A stretch of 64,000 nt of DNA from Rhodobacteraceae bacterium Araon29 (GCA_039640505.1 CP046865.1:3277501-3341500), one strand, 5' to 3'. Shown: positions 45,329-54,473, counted from the first letter of the stretch. Notes: generated from the letters alone by a model not told the origin. Made by a program: numbers and translations.

Positions 45329-46303
45329 GTGTTACAGCAGACCGCTATCGAAATTCATGGCGTGCACAAGACCTATGCCCAGCGCCGCGGCAACCCAACA
45401 CGCCCGGCGCTTGATGGCATTGATTTAACGATTCCAGGAGGTTCGGTGTTTGGACTTTTGGGCCCTAATGGCGCTGGCAAATCGACCTTGATCAATATTC
45501 TGGCTGGACTGGTCAACAAAAGTGCTGGATCAGTGCAAATTTGGGGCTTTGATCAGGATAGCAATCCGCGCCAAGCGCGCGCTTCTATCGGGGTGATGCC
45601 GCAAGAGCTTAACCTCGATCCGTTTTTTACGCCGCGCCGTGCGCTTGAAGTGCAAGCGGGGCTTTATGGAGTTCCTGCCAGTGAACGGCGCAGCGATGAA
45701 ATCCTTGCAATGGTCGGGCTCAGCGAGCAGGCCGAAGCCTATGCGCGAACGCTGTCCGGGGGGATGCGCCGCCGCTTGCTGCTGGCCAAGGCTCTGGTGC
45801 ACACTCCGCCGATCTTAGTGCTTGATGAGCCAACAGCCGGGGTGGACATCGAATTGCGCCAAATGCTGTGGCAAAACGTCCGCCGGCTGAACCGCGATCA
45901 TGGGATGACGATAATCTTGACCACCCATTACCTCGAAGAAGCCGAGCAAATGTGTGATGAAATCGCAATCCTGAACAAAGGCCAGATCGTGGCGCAAGAC
46001 AGCACAAAAAACCTGTTGGGCTATCTGGATGCAAAAACACTTGTGATCCAACCGGTTGAACCCGTCAGCGCACTGCCCCAGCATCGTGACACCTCGGCGA
46101 GCCTTCGGCCGGATGGCACCTTGGTGATCAACTACCGTTCAGCGCAAATAAGCGCCGAAGATGTGCTGAAATCCGTCCGTGATGCCGGAATTACGATCCG
46201 CGATGTCAGAACCCAACAATCCGATCTGGAAGATGTATTTTTGGCGTTGACCTCTGCCCAAGCAGAAACTGATCAATCAAGCGAAAAGATTACCAAGCCC
46301 TAG
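45329..46303 (+). CDS. ABC-2 type transporter ATP-binding protein, no adjacent permease
   Basis: A 324-residue ATPase of the ABC-2/DrrA-NodI export group. Walker A is GPNGAGKST, the signature is LSGGMRRRLLLAKALVH, Walker B is ILVLDEPTAGVD, and the H-loop is ILTTHYLEEAEQM. A C-terminal regulatory domain of about 90 residues ends DLEDVFLALTSAQ. The start is GTG. The permease that normally follows is absent: the next gene, on the other strand, is a HIT protein 18 bases away. The partner is presumably encoded elsewhere. Confidence 0.9.
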   Translation: MLQQTAIEIHGVHKTYAQRRGNPTRPALDGIDLTIPGGSVFGLLGPNGAGKSTLINILAGLVNKSAGSVQIWGFDQDSNPRQARASIGVMPQELNLDPFFTPRRALEVQAGLYGVPASERRSDEILAMVGLSEQAEAYARTLSGGMRRRLLLAKALVHTPPILVLDEPTAGVDIELRQMLWQNVRRLNRDHGMTIILTTHYLEEAEQMCDEIAILNKGQIVAQDSTKNLLGYLDAKTLVIQPVEPVSALPQHRDTSASLRPDGTLVINYRSAQISAEDVLKSVRDAGITIRDVRTQQSDLEDVFLALTSAQAETDQSSEKITKP

Positions 46304-46321
46304 GTTGGCCGACATCAAAAA

Positions 46322-46708
46322 TTAGGAGCTAGGATGTGACAGCATACGTCCCAAATTACGTCCGCCCAAAACATGCACATGTAAATGCGGCACATCCTGC
46401 AACCCGTCCGGCCCTGTGTTCGCTATAAGGCGAAAGCCGCCGCCACCCGCGTTGGGCTGCACGCCGGAAAGTTCACAAACCTTGCCAATAGCGTGAGTGA
46501 AATCCACAATTTCAGCGTCTGAAGCTTCTGAGGCAAAGTGATCATAGCTCACATAAGACCCTTTGGGTATCACCAGAACGTGCAGTGGTGCGCCAGGTTG
46601 AATATCTTCGAACGCCAGCGAATGCTCTGTTTCAAGAACAGTTTTATTCGGTATTTCGCCGCGTAGGATTTTGGCAAAAACATTATCGGTATCATATGTA
46701 TAGCTCAT
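46322..46708 (-). CDS. HIT (histidine triad) family nucleotide hydrolase
   Basis: A 128-residue HIT protein from ATG 46708 (MSYTYDTDNVFAKILRGEIP). The triad is VPHLHVHVLGGRNLG; other marks are FEDIQPGAPLHVLVIPKG and GFRLIANTGPDG. Family members hydrolyse adenosine phosphoramidates or dinucleotides. The open frame adds nine residues upstream. It follows the glycosyltransferase gene by 8 bases and may be co-transcribed with it. Confidence 0.93.
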   Translation of the reverse strand: MSYTYDTDNVFAKILRGEIPNKTVLETEHSLAFEDIQPGAPLHVLVIPKGSYVSYDHFASEASDAEIVDFTHAIGKVCELSGVQPNAGGGGFRLIANTGPDGLQDVPHLHVHVLGGRNLGRMLSHPSS

Positions 46709-46716
46709 GTCGGTCC

Positions 46717-48294
46717 TCAATCTGAAAAGATCCACTTCTGTTCTATAATGCGGGCTGCTTCCGATTGGTCAAGATCGCAAAATGCCATCAATTGCTTGAT
46801 ATTTTCGTCATCCTGCGCTGCTTGCGAAACCACAAATCTATTTTCAAAGTTAGATTGCCTTATTGCGTCGCTTTCCTGGTGAATTTGGTTTCGAATACTC
46901 GGAAGAACTCGTTCGGTTGATTTATTTTCGGCGATCTCTTTTACCAGCCCTATCCGCTGGGCATGGCCCAGAAGGTATTGATCATCAAGCAAGCAGTTGA
47001 TTTCAACAATTCGGGTTTCAACTGGATCAGACTGAAAATCTTTTAAGGACTCTATGTCACTGGGATCAAGACAGATCATCATTCGATCGCTTTTAAAATG
47101 TCCAAAAAGCAAACGCATCAACAAACGGCGGTGGCGATTTTTCTTGCTCTGGTTGGACAGAATTCCCCCGAGGTAAGGAAGACTTTCAGGGTCTTCGCCA
47201 AAAAGATAACCCAAAGCTGGCACCTCTAACTGGGTTTGCAAAATATTCATAAGGCGCTTTGCAACATGCCATTTTTTGCACACGATAATAAAGAGTGTTC
47301 GGCCATGCCCTATCTGACTTTCCTTTTCCCAAATACGAGGCGCAAACCGTTGTCCTTTTCGCCCTGCCTGAGTTAGAAATAGATATAACTTTCTTCCATC
47401 ATCAGAAATTTCAAAATTGGTTTTATCACTCGCATAAAGCTGTCCAAGCTGCTCTCTTAGGTCGGCGGCCCCTGGACTTATCTTACGGGCAAAAAGGAAA
47501 TCTTGGGCCACCAAAAAGTCATAATGATCATTATAAAATGTGGCAGGCATACCGTAATCTGAAAACACCAAAAACGTCAGAGTGCGCGAGTCGATCTCAA
47601 CCGCGGGAATCAGATGGCCAACAATAGTTTGAAAATAGGTTTCATCAGGGATCCATGTCGTGCGGAAAAAACGCAACACGTCTTTTCGGGTTTTGGTGAA
47701 TTCCAAAATGGCCTCAATGGTGCGGCGGCGCAAACACCACCATTGGCTGCCAATTTGAATTTTCAAATCATGAGGTATCTGCCGTGATAACCCCAAGTGT
47801 TTTTGCCAGTTTAATGATTTATAAAATAACCACTTTCGCGCCCGTTCATTGAAAAAATGACGATAGATTAACCGATCCTTTTTCATGCCGGTTTTGATCC
47901 AGTCACTTTCAAAAAAGTCAAAACTCTCGATATAGTCAACATCCCGCTCGTCTAGGAACTGATGGGCATATCGGGCGGATTTAATCGCCATGCAATCACC
48001 GGACAACATATAAAAATGCGAGGCCAGCGGAAAAGCATCACTGGCTGCTTGTATTGCGTTGAGTGTGGCCTGAACAAGCGACCATTCTCCCCAACCGCAT
48101 TTGATTCGCTTTTTCGCAAAAGTGACATTTTTGTTGTCTGCAAGGGAGCGCCGAATTTGCTGATAGTCAGCCAAACGGGCGCTAGCATCAAAGTGAATTG
48201 CTATGTAGTCACCCACAGCCGTCAATTGCTGTGCCTGATCAATAATGGCCTGTGGATTTTTGTGGCACAGTAATATAAAAGCTATTTTTGCCAA
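46717..48294 (-). CDS. DUF5928 glycosyltransferase (GT14, Core-2/I-branching type)
   Basis: A 525-residue protein. The N-terminal half (about 1-240) resembles Core-2/I-branching beta-1,6-N-acetylglucosaminyltransferases: IAFILLCHKNPQAI, CGWGEWSLVQATLNAI, FYMLSGDCMAIKS, and SQWWCLRRRTIEAIL. The C-terminal half is the DUF5928 extension found in Rhodobacterales. It has no signal peptide, so it works in the cytosol on a nucleotide-sugar substrate for a surface glycan. The start is TTG 48294, with only a weak AGG upstream. It is divergent from a sulfotransferase gene; both likely act on one polysaccharide. Confidence 0.82.
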   Translation of the reverse strand: MAKIAFILLCHKNPQAIIDQAQQLTAVGDYIAIHFDASARLADYQQIRRSLADNKNVTFAKKRIKCGWGEWSLVQATLNAIQAASDAFPLASHFYMLSGDCMAIKSARYAHQFLDERDVDYIESFDFFESDWIKTGMKKDRLIYRHFFNERARKWLFYKSLNWQKHLGLSRQIPHDLKIQIGSQWWCLRRRTIEAILEFTKTRKDVLRFFRTTWIPDETYFQTIVGHLIPAVEIDSRTLTFLVFSDYGMPATFYNDHYDFLVAQDFLFARKISPGAADLREQLGQLYASDKTNFEISDDGRKLYLFLTQAGRKGQRFAPRIWEKESQIGHGRTLFIIVCKKWHVAKRLMNILQTQLEVPALGYLFGEDPESLPYLGGILSNQSKKNRHRRLLMRLLFGHFKSDRMMICLDPSDIESLKDFQSDPVETRIVEINCLLDDQYLLGHAQRIGLVKEIAENKSTERVLPSIRNQIHQESDAIRQSNFENRFVVSQAAQDDENIKQLMAFCDLDQSEAARIIEQKWIFSD

Positions 48295-48441
48295 TTATAG
48301 TTTACCTATCTTTAAGAAACATTATAAAGAGATGCAGTTATTTGGCACAGGTGCCGCATTAGTATTTTAATTTAATTTAAAGCGAGTTTCGATGACTTTT
48401 AACATAGTTAAGTTTATCGGTCGCAGCAAGGTAAGGTTGAT

Positions 48442-49263
48442 ATGGGTTTCCCAGGAACATGGATGACAGAAAGTGAAAGCGTTGTTTACCGCGTTGTTCC
48501 AAAATGTGCGTGCTCGACAATTGGGCAGATTATGTATTTTTCCGATCACAATGCCTTTTATGACGGAGATATACATGATGCGGAAGGAGGCATTCATAAA
48601 TGGGCCATCGAGGCAAGTCAGGCAAGAATTACCGAAAATGTCGTGTCTCAAAAAACCTATACATTTACCTGTGTGCGCAACCCCTACACGCGCATTCTAT
48701 CCTCGTTTTTTGACAAAATTTGCGGCATCCAGCGCAATGGAAACAGGTATCGCGGAAACTTGGTGCCTTTGGTTATTCAAAAATACGGCATCGAAGTCGG
48801 TGGTCCAGATGGTCAACAGGAATTTGATCAAATCAAATCCTTTCGCAGGTTTTTATTGTTTGTCCGCGATACCATCCGTTGGCGCAAACCGATGGATCCG
48901 GATATCCACTGGTCTGCAATGTCCGGACACGTAGCAACATTGGTAGCAAATGGTGGACGGTACGACAAAATTTTCTGGACCGAAAAGTTTAATGAGGGCA
49001 TGAAGCAGGTGCTAGATGCCACCACAAGCGCCCATAAAGTTAACGTGTCCGATATCCCTCGGTTCAACGAGTCAGCAATCCACGGGCCTGAAAGGGCACA
49101 TCCCGTCGAAGATTACTTTGATGATCTTTCAATGCATTTAATGTATGAAATTTACCATAAGGATTTTCGGTTGTTTAAATATGATTTTGAAAATCCAGGC
49201 AATAAAATGCCCATCGGCGAGATTGATCTCGACGAAGTGCATGCCAAACTTGGACCCAAATGA
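48442..49263 (+). CDS. sulfotransferase family 2 (carbohydrate-type)
   Basis: A 273-residue PAPS-dependent sulfotransferase. The 5'-phosphosulfate-binding segment is YRVVPKCACSTIGQIMYF, and the 3'-phosphate site is CVRNPYTRILSSFFDKI, the two hallmarks of the family. It has no signal peptide or membrane helix, so it is cytosolic. The acceptor is probably a sugar in a surface glycan, given the divergent DUF5928 glycosyltransferase; this is inference. The last gene before the convergent kinase gene. Confidence 0.86.
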   Translation: MGFPGTWMTESESVVYRVVPKCACSTIGQIMYFSDHNAFYDGDIHDAEGGIHKWAIEASQARITENVVSQKTYTFTCVRNPYTRILSSFFDKICGIQRNGNRYRGNLVPLVIQKYGIEVGGPDGQQEFDQIKSFRRFLLFVRDTIRWRKPMDPDIHWSAMSGHVATLVANGGRYDKIFWTEKFNEGMKQVLDATTSAHKVNVSDIPRFNESAIHGPERAHPVEDYFDDLSMHLMYEIYHKDFRLFKYDFENPGNKMPIGEIDLDEVHAKLGPK

Positions 49264-49273
49264 TCAAATAGAG

Positions 49274-50263
49274 CTAAAGCAAGCCGCTTTGGATAAATAA
49301 TTCCTTAACGTCCTGATCGGGCCTTGGGCCAATATGACTAATTACTTCGGCGGCGGCGACGCTGCCCATTTTGCAGCAGATTTCGGTATCGTATCCGCTC
49401 AAAAGACCATAAAGAAAACCTGCTGCAAACTGATCGCCCGCGCCGGTGGCATCAACAGGAACCACTGGCGTGACAGCCACATTAATGCGTTTCCCCCTAT
49501 GGATGACGCTAACCCCATCACTTGCCCGAGTGCACACCACCAGATCACACATGGCAGCGGTTTTACCCAATGCCACTTCTAAATCATCTGTTTCAAACAG
49601 CGATTTGACCTCGGCCTCGTTGCCAATCACATAATCAAGCTCATTGGCAATGAGACTTAAGAAATCCGACCGGTGCCGCTCGACACAGAACGGATCAGAG
49701 ATGGAAATCCCGGCCGTGCCGCCAGCGGCGCGGCAGCTTCTGGACAAATGGATAAAGGCATCCTTGCCCTTGTCTTTGTCAAAAAGATAGCCCTCCAAGA
49801 ATACTGTTTCGGCCTCTGCGGCGGCTTGCGCCGGTATATCTTCGGGGCCCAGCTCGGCAGATATGCCCAAATAGGTATTCATCGAGCGTTCCCCATCTGC
49901 CGAGACAAAAATCATTGACCGTGAGGTGGGCAATTCGCCGTCAGTAATCGGATCGTTTAGAAAATCAGTACCGCCTTTAATCATCGTATCGGCATAAAAA
50001 TGTCCCAAGGCATCATCATTCACACGGCCGACAAACCCCGTGCGCAGGCCCAGCGCACCCAAGCCAGCCAAGGTATTCGCCACAGCGCCGCCAGCGGCTT
50101 GGGTCCGGTTCTGCATCGCATCATACAGCAATTCCGCACGGTCCCGGTCGATCAGTTGCATAATGCCTTTTTCGATCCCCATACGCTGCAAGAACGCATC
50201 ATCGGATTGCGAGATGACATCTACAACCGCATTGCCAATACCGATAATTTGATATTTTTTCAT
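49274..50263 (-). CDS. PfkB-family kinase, adenosine-kinase-like
   Basis: A 329-residue ribokinase-fold protein. The N-terminus is YQIIGIGNAVVDVISQ, the family signature 1 region is QAAGGAVANTLAGLGALGLRTGFVG, and signature 2 with the catalytic Asp is VPVDATGAGDQFAAGFLYGLL. In Rhodobacterales these are annotated as adenosine kinase; inosine-guanosine or sugar kinase activity cannot be ruled out. The stop of nth overlaps its ATG by 4 bases, so the two are co-translated. Confidence 0.9.
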   Translation of the reverse strand: MKKYQIIGIGNAVVDVISQSDDAFLQRMGIEKGIMQLIDRDRAELLYDAMQNRTQAAGGAVANTLAGLGALGLRTGFVGRVNDDALGHFYADTMIKGGTDFLNDPITDGELPTSRSMIFVSADGERSMNTYLGISAELGPEDIPAQAAAEAETVFLEGYLFDKDKGKDAFIHLSRSCRAAGGTAGISISDPFCVERHRSDFLSLIANELDYVIGNEAEVKSLFETDDLEVALGKTAAMCDLVVCTRASDGVSVIHRGKRINVAVTPVVPVDATGAGDQFAAGFLYGLLSGYDTEICCKMGSVAAAEVISHIGPRPDQDVKELFIQSGLL

Positions 50264-50901
50264 AAGTGCTTTTCCTCAAATTCACAAAGATCTCGAATAA
50301 AACATGTACCACATAGCGGCTTGCGCGCCTTGCAGTGATAACGGCCATGTAAAATAAGCCAGTGGTGGGCGTGGTGTTGAAAATCAGCCGGTATATGGTC
50401 TTCGATCGCCCGCTCCACGGCGTCGACATCTTTGCCCGGTGCAATGCCGGTGCGGTTGCCGACGCGAAAAATATGCGTGTCCACCGCCTGCGCCGGATGT
50501 TGCCACCACATATTCAGCACAACATTGGCCGTTTTTCGGCCAACACCGGGCAGCGATTGCAATGCAGCACGGGAATTGGGCACCTCGCCGCCGTAATCCT
50601 CAACCAGTATGCGGCTTAGCTTTATGACGTTTTTGGCCTTGTTACGATAAAGCCCGATACTTTTGATATGCTCGATCAAACTGGCTTCGCCCAGCTCAAG
50701 CATCTTTTGTGGGCTATCAACTTTGGCAAAGAGGTCTTTGGTGGCTTTATTCACCCCGGCATCCGTCGCTTGCGCACTAAGGGCAACCGCCACCACAAGA
50801 GTATAGACGTTCACGTGATCCAACTCGCCTTTTGGTGTTGGTTCTGCAGACTTGAACCGGCTAAAAATTTCCCGGATCGTATGATAATCGAGTTGCTTGG
50901 C
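50260..50901 (-). CDS. nth: endonuclease III
   Basis: DNA glycosylase/AP lyase that removes oxidised pyrimidines. The 213-residue form starts at ATG 50901 (MAKQLDYHTIREIFSRF). The helix-hairpin-helix is LPGVGRKTANVVLNM, the catalytic Asp is in AVDTHIFRVGNRTG, and the 4Fe-4S cysteines are C-x6-C-x2-C-x5-C in CKARKPLCGTCFIRDLCEF. The extra upstream residues in the open frame are unlike the family. It leads a two-gene unit with the kinase. Confidence 0.96.
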   Translation of the reverse strand, partial: AKQLDYHTIREIFSRFKSAEPTPKGELDHVNVYTLVVAVALSAQATDAGVNKATKDLFAKVDSPQKMLELGEASLIEHIKSIGLYRNKAKNVIKLSRILVEDYGGEVPNSRAALQSLPGVGRKTANVVLNMWWQHPAQAVDTHIFRVGNRTGIAPGKDVDAVERAIEDHIPADFQHHAHHWLILHGRYHCKARKPLCGTCFIRDLCEFEEKHL

Positions 50902-51018
50902 CATGCTTGCCCTATGCCTTGAAATCCGCACAAGAACAACCCGTTTGCGCAAAATTCGGGTCGCCCATTCGCGCTAGCAAGGATATGCTTGGGCTTAAGC
51001 AAGCAAAAAGGCACTAAA

Positions 51019-51855
51019 ATGAACTCTCACGATGGCAGTTATACCTATAGCGTTTTGCGGCGGGCGATAGAGGCCATTGATCACGCTGATGCCCCCCTAT
51101 CGCTTGATCAACTCGCGCAAACGTTAAATATGAGCCCGGCTCATTTTCAAAGACTGTTTTCAAAATGGGTTGGGGTATCGCCAAAACGGTACCAGCAATA
51201 TCTTACACTGGATCAGTGCAAAGCCCTACTCAACCAAAGGCATAGCACTTTGGAAACAGCCCATCAGGCAGGATTGTCAGGATCTGGACGGCTACATGAT
51301 CTTTTCCTTAGATGGGAAGCAATGAGCCCTGGGGAATTTGCCCGTCAAGGCGATACAGTTACAATCAATTTTAGCTGGATGGACAGCCCGTTTGGCGAGG
51401 CCTTGATCATGGGAACCAACCGCGGTCTTTGCGGGATTGCCTTTACCGCTGAAACTGGCAGGTCTGCGGCCTTCAACGATATGGCTGCACGTTGGCCAAA
51501 AGCTCATTTTATGGAAAATGCAGCATCTCTAAAACAATGGGGCGAGGCGGCTTTTGGCTATTCGGGTGAAACGCCACTTCATTTGATCGGTGCACCGTTC
51601 CAGATCAAGGTTTGGGAAGCGCTGCTTAAAATTCCATCAGGCTATGTCACCACCTATTCAGACATCGCCCAGTGCATCGGGGCGCCCAAAGCCGTTCGTG
51701 CGGTTGGCACTGCTGTGGGGCGCAACCCGATCAGCTGGCTTATCCCCTGCCACCGGGCATTGCGCAAATCTGGCGCCTTAGGCGGCTATCACTGGGGCTT
51801 GCCGGTCAAGCGTACAATGCTGGCCTATGAAGCGGCACGAAGCGAGGCAAAATAG
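51019..51855 (+). CDS. AraC-type HTH / O6-methylguanine-DNA methyltransferase fusion
   Basis: A 278-residue fusion. Residues 1-115 form an AraC-type double helix-turn-helix (LSLDQLAQTLNMSPAHFQRLFSKWVGVSPKRY). Residues about 120-275 are an alkyltransferase with active-site Cys in NPISWLIPCHRALRKSGALGGYHWG. It has no Ada N-terminal Cys4 zinc domain, so it cannot sense methyl-phosphotriesters as Ada does. It probably repairs O6-alkylguanine; whether the HTH also controls genes is unknown. ATG 51019 has AAGG 6 bases upstream. Divergent from nth, so two repair genes share a short intergenic region. Confidence 0.92.
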   Translation: MNSHDGSYTYSVLRRAIEAIDHADAPLSLDQLAQTLNMSPAHFQRLFSKWVGVSPKRYQQYLTLDQCKALLNQRHSTLETAHQAGLSGSGRLHDLFLRWEAMSPGEFARQGDTVTINFSWMDSPFGEALIMGTNRGLCGIAFTAETGRSAAFNDMAARWPKAHFMENAASLKQWGEAAFGYSGETPLHLIGAPFQIKVWEALLKIPSGYVTTYSDIAQCIGAPKAVRAVGTAVGRNPISWLIPCHRALRKSGALGGYHWGLPVKRTMLAYEAARSEAK

Positions 51856-51962
51856 ACCTAAATCATTGCTGCGCAACAATCCGCCCAGATTTGGCAAAAT
51901 AATTTGGAATTTCCCGCTGATAACCCCTATAGTCGCCTCATTGGATGCAGTGTGAGGATTTT

Positions 51963-52634
51963 ATGAAACACAATTACAGAACGATTTTCCCGCTTTCGGC
52001 GGTCGTAATTCTTTTGGCCGGATGTACCAATCCGGCTCAATTTGACGATATGAACTCTTATGAAAAAACCAAGCAGGGCGCCGTGATTGGCGGGGTGCTT
52101 GGGGCCATGGGTGGTTTGCTGACCGGTAATGGGGATAATAAAAATGAACGCGCCATCAAAGGGGCCATTTTGGGCAGTGGTGCCGGCGCCCTGATCGGCA
52201 ACCAGCTAGACAAACAAGAAGCAGATTTGCGCCGCACGATGGGCAATGAAAACATTATGATCCAAAATACCGGCGACCGGTTGATCGTGACATTGCCGCA
52301 GGATATTTTGTTTGCCGTCGACAGCACAGATTTGCGCGGTGATCTTCTTCAAGATCTTCAAGCGCTGGCGCAAAACTTACTGGCGTATCCAAATACCAAT
52401 GTGCGGGTGATTGGCCACACTGATAATACTGGTGCTGCAAGCTATAACCAATCGCTATCTGTGGCGCGCGCCAACAGTGTCGGCAGTGTTTTGGTCAGAA
52501 ATGGTGTAAATCCTGGGCGCATTATTGCCATTGGCCGCGGTGAAGATGAGCCCGTTGCCTCGAACTTAACACCATCTGGGCGTACACAAAATCGCCGTGT
52601 AGAAATTGTAATTCTTCCCCTCGTAGGGAACTAA
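51963..52634 (+). CDS. OmpA-family outer-membrane lipoprotein
   Basis: A 223-residue YiaD-like lipoprotein. The lipobox is ILLAGC (Cys22 or so), with TNPAQ after it. The glycine-zipper region (AVIGGVLGAMGGLLTG; AILGSGAGALIGNQLD) precedes an OmpA-like peptidoglycan-binding domain with VIGHTDNTGAASYNQSLSVARANSVGSVL and NRRVEIVILPL. It likely tethers the outer membrane to the wall. ATG 51963 is preferred over the upstream in-frame start at 51945. It ends at a strong terminator. Confidence 0.92.
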   Translation: MKHNYRTIFPLSAVVILLAGCTNPAQFDDMNSYEKTKQGAVIGGVLGAMGGLLTGNGDNKNERAIKGAILGSGAGALIGNQLDKQEADLRRTMGNENIMIQNTGDRLIVTLPQDILFAVDSTDLRGDLLQDLQALAQNLLAYPNTNVRVIGHTDNTGAASYNQSLSVARANSVGSVLVRNGVNPGRIIAIGRGEDEPVASNLTPSGRTQNRRVEIVILPLVGN

Positions 52635-52663
52635 TTTCTCGTCTCGCTCCGGATGACGACCTG

Positions 52664-52688
52664 CCCCGGCTTTATGCCGGGGTTTTTT
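52664..52688 (+). terminator. Rho-independent terminator after the OmpA lipoprotein
   Basis: A perfect seven-base stem CCCCGGC / GCCGGGG over a TTTAT loop is followed directly by TTTTTT. It lies 30 bases after the stop codon. Confidence 0.9.
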
Positions 52689-52752
52689 GGGGGTCTGGTT
52701 ATCTGATCCCAACGGGCGCGATCCAAAAATAACAGATGCTGACCTGCCAAGC

Positions 52753-53205
52753 CTACAGCCGTTCAAAGACCAGTTGTAATATCGCCGAAAGCGCAGAGGC
52801 ATCCTGCGCATCAAATGCATTGGGTTGATCGCTGTCGATATCAAACACAGCAATCAGCGAACCTTGCCCATTGATGACCGGGATAACCAATTCGGATCTG
52901 GTGGAGCTGGAACAGGCAATATGGTCTTCAAAAGTCTCAACATCGGCTATGATCTGTATCTCTTGGCTGCGGGCCGCAGCGCCGCATACCCCGCGTGAAA
53001 AAGGAATGACCAAACACCCATGGCCCCCTTGATAGGGGCCGATTTTCAGCATCTGCGGCTCTGTCACCCGATAAAATCCGGTCCAGTCAAAGCGCTCATC
53101 GCTATGATGCACTTCACAGGCAATGGTGGCCATCAACGCAATTTCATCAGTTTCATGTTCGCACAGCGCCGCAATGCGCTGCGACAAAGCCGAATAATCA
53201 ACCAC
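52753..53205 (-). CDS. msrC: free methionine-(R)-sulfoxide reductase (GAF domain)
   Basis: A 150-residue GAF-domain reductase that repairs free methionine-R-sulfoxide. Catalytic and resolving cysteines sit in SRGVCGAAA and EDHIACSSSTRSE, as in E. coli MsrC (YebR). DWTGFYRV and DIDSDQPNAFD are also typical. GTG 53205 (then VDYSALSQRIAALCE) is preferred; it lies 1 base after the thiolase stop. TTG 53220, overlapping the thiolase, is an alternative. It is probably co-transcribed with the thiolase. Confidence 0.9.
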   Translation of the reverse strand: MVDYSALSQRIAALCEHETDEIALMATIACEVHHSDERFDWTGFYRVTEPQMLKIGPYQGGHGCLVIPFSRGVCGAAARSQEIQIIADVETFEDHIACSSSTRSELVIPVINGQGSLIAVFDIDSDQPNAFDAQDASALSAILQLVFERL

Positions 53206-53206
53206 T

Positions 53207-54379
53207 TTAAGGTCGCTCAATGGCAATAGCAGTGCCCTCGCCGCCGCCGATACACACGGCGGCCACACCACGCTTTAAATCATAGCGCTCAAGCGCATGC
53301 AGCAAGGTGACAATGATGCGCGCGCCAGAGGCCCCTATAGGGTGACCAAGCGCGCAGGCTCCACCGTGAATATTAAGCCGGTCGCGCGCCACACCCATGT
53401 CCCGCATAAAGGCCATCGGTACAACGGCAAAGGCTTCGTTGACTTCCCAAAGGTCTACATCCGCAACGCTCCAACCGATGCGTTCAAGCAGTTTTTGGGC
53501 GGCCGGAACCGGCGCAGTGGTAAACCAGCCCGGCGCTTGCGCATGGCTGGCATGTCCCAAGATACGGGCGCGCTGGGGAAGATGATGCGCCTCGGCATAG
53601 GTTTGCGAGGCAAGGATCAATGCCGCCGCCCCGTCGGATATGGATGAGGCATTGGCCGGCGTGACTGTGCCGTCCTTTCGAAAGGCAGGCTTCAGCTGGG
53701 GAATTTTTTCCGGTCTTGCCTTGCCCGGTTGTTCATCCGCCGCCACTATCTCTGTGGTGCGCCGTGATACGACTTCGAACGGCGAAATTTCAGCGTCAAA
53801 TGCACCACTTTCCTGCGCCTTGAGCGCATTGGACAATGACGCAAGCGCGAACTCATCCTGCGCCTGACGGGTAAATTGATATTTTTCTGCGCAATCTTCT
53901 GCGAAGCTGCCCATCAAACGGCCAGGCTCATAAGCATCCTCAAGACCATCAAGAAACATATGATCGGTGACGCGGTCATGGCCTATGCGTGCGCCGCCAC
54001 GCATTTTTGGCAGTATATAAGGCGCGTTTGACATGCTTTCCATCCCGCCAACTGCCATAATCTCTGAGCCACCAAGAGCGATTTGATCAAAGCCCATCAT
54101 GGTGGTTTTCATCCCCGAACCGCACATTTTATTCACAGTTGTCGCGGGCACTTCTTCGCCCAATCCTGCGGCAAACCCCGCTTGCCGCGCAGGCGCTTGC
54201 CCTTGGCCTGCGGGCAAAACATTACCCATGATCAGCTCATCAACAGTACTGACCCCGGCGCCCTGCATCGCGGCGCGGATCGCCGAGCCACCAAGCTTTG
54301 CCGCAGAAACATCGTTAAAGTCGCCCTGAAAACCGCCCATGGGCGTTCTAGACGCTCCACTTATCACAACATTTTGCAC
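53207..54379 (-). CDS. thiolase family acetyl-CoA acyltransferase
   Basis: A 390-residue thiolase joining or splitting acyl-CoA and acetyl-CoA. The nucleophilic Cys is in VNKMCGSGMKTTMMG; the base residues are His in NIHGGACALGHPIGASGARI and Cys in GVAAVCIGGGEG. GTG 54379 (QNVVISGASRTPMGGF) has a strong AAGGAG 7 bases upstream, so the longer open frame to 54739 is not used. It is most like acetoacetyl-CoA thiolase (PhaA/AtoB). Whether it serves beta-oxidation or PHB synthesis cannot be told; no phaB/phaC is adjacent. Confidence 0.93.
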   Translation of the reverse strand: MQNVVISGASRTPMGGFQGDFNDVSAAKLGGSAIRAAMQGAGVSTVDELIMGNVLPAGQGQAPARQAGFAAGLGEEVPATTVNKMCGSGMKTTMMGFDQIALGGSEIMAVGGMESMSNAPYILPKMRGGARIGHDRVTDHMFLDGLEDAYEPGRLMGSFAEDCAEKYQFTRQAQDEFALASLSNALKAQESGAFDAEISPFEVVSRRTTEIVAADEQPGKARPEKIPQLKPAFRKDGTVTPANASSISDGAAALILASQTYAEAHHLPQRARILGHASHAQAPGWFTTAPVPAAQKLLERIGWSVADVDLWEVNEAFAVVPMAFMRDMGVARDRLNIHGGACALGHPIGASGARIIVTLLHALERYDLKRGVAAVCIGGGEGTAIAIERP

Positions 54380-54473
54380 CCGATTGCTCCTTGTCTTATT
54401 CCACCGCAAGCATACAGAAAAGTAACCTTTGCCGTCTAGTGTTTCTCTGACGCTATTCATCAAAGGACATACC

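Noticed and set aside
48294-48299. TATAAT before the DUF5928 glycosyltransferase
   Set aside because: It overlaps the start codon, so it cannot be the -10 box for this start; kept only as a doubt about the start.
51868-51884. Imperfect dyad ATTGCTGCGCAACAAT after the AraC-MGMT gene
   Set aside because: Two mismatches and no T-run; it resembles chance TGCGCA-centred sequence.
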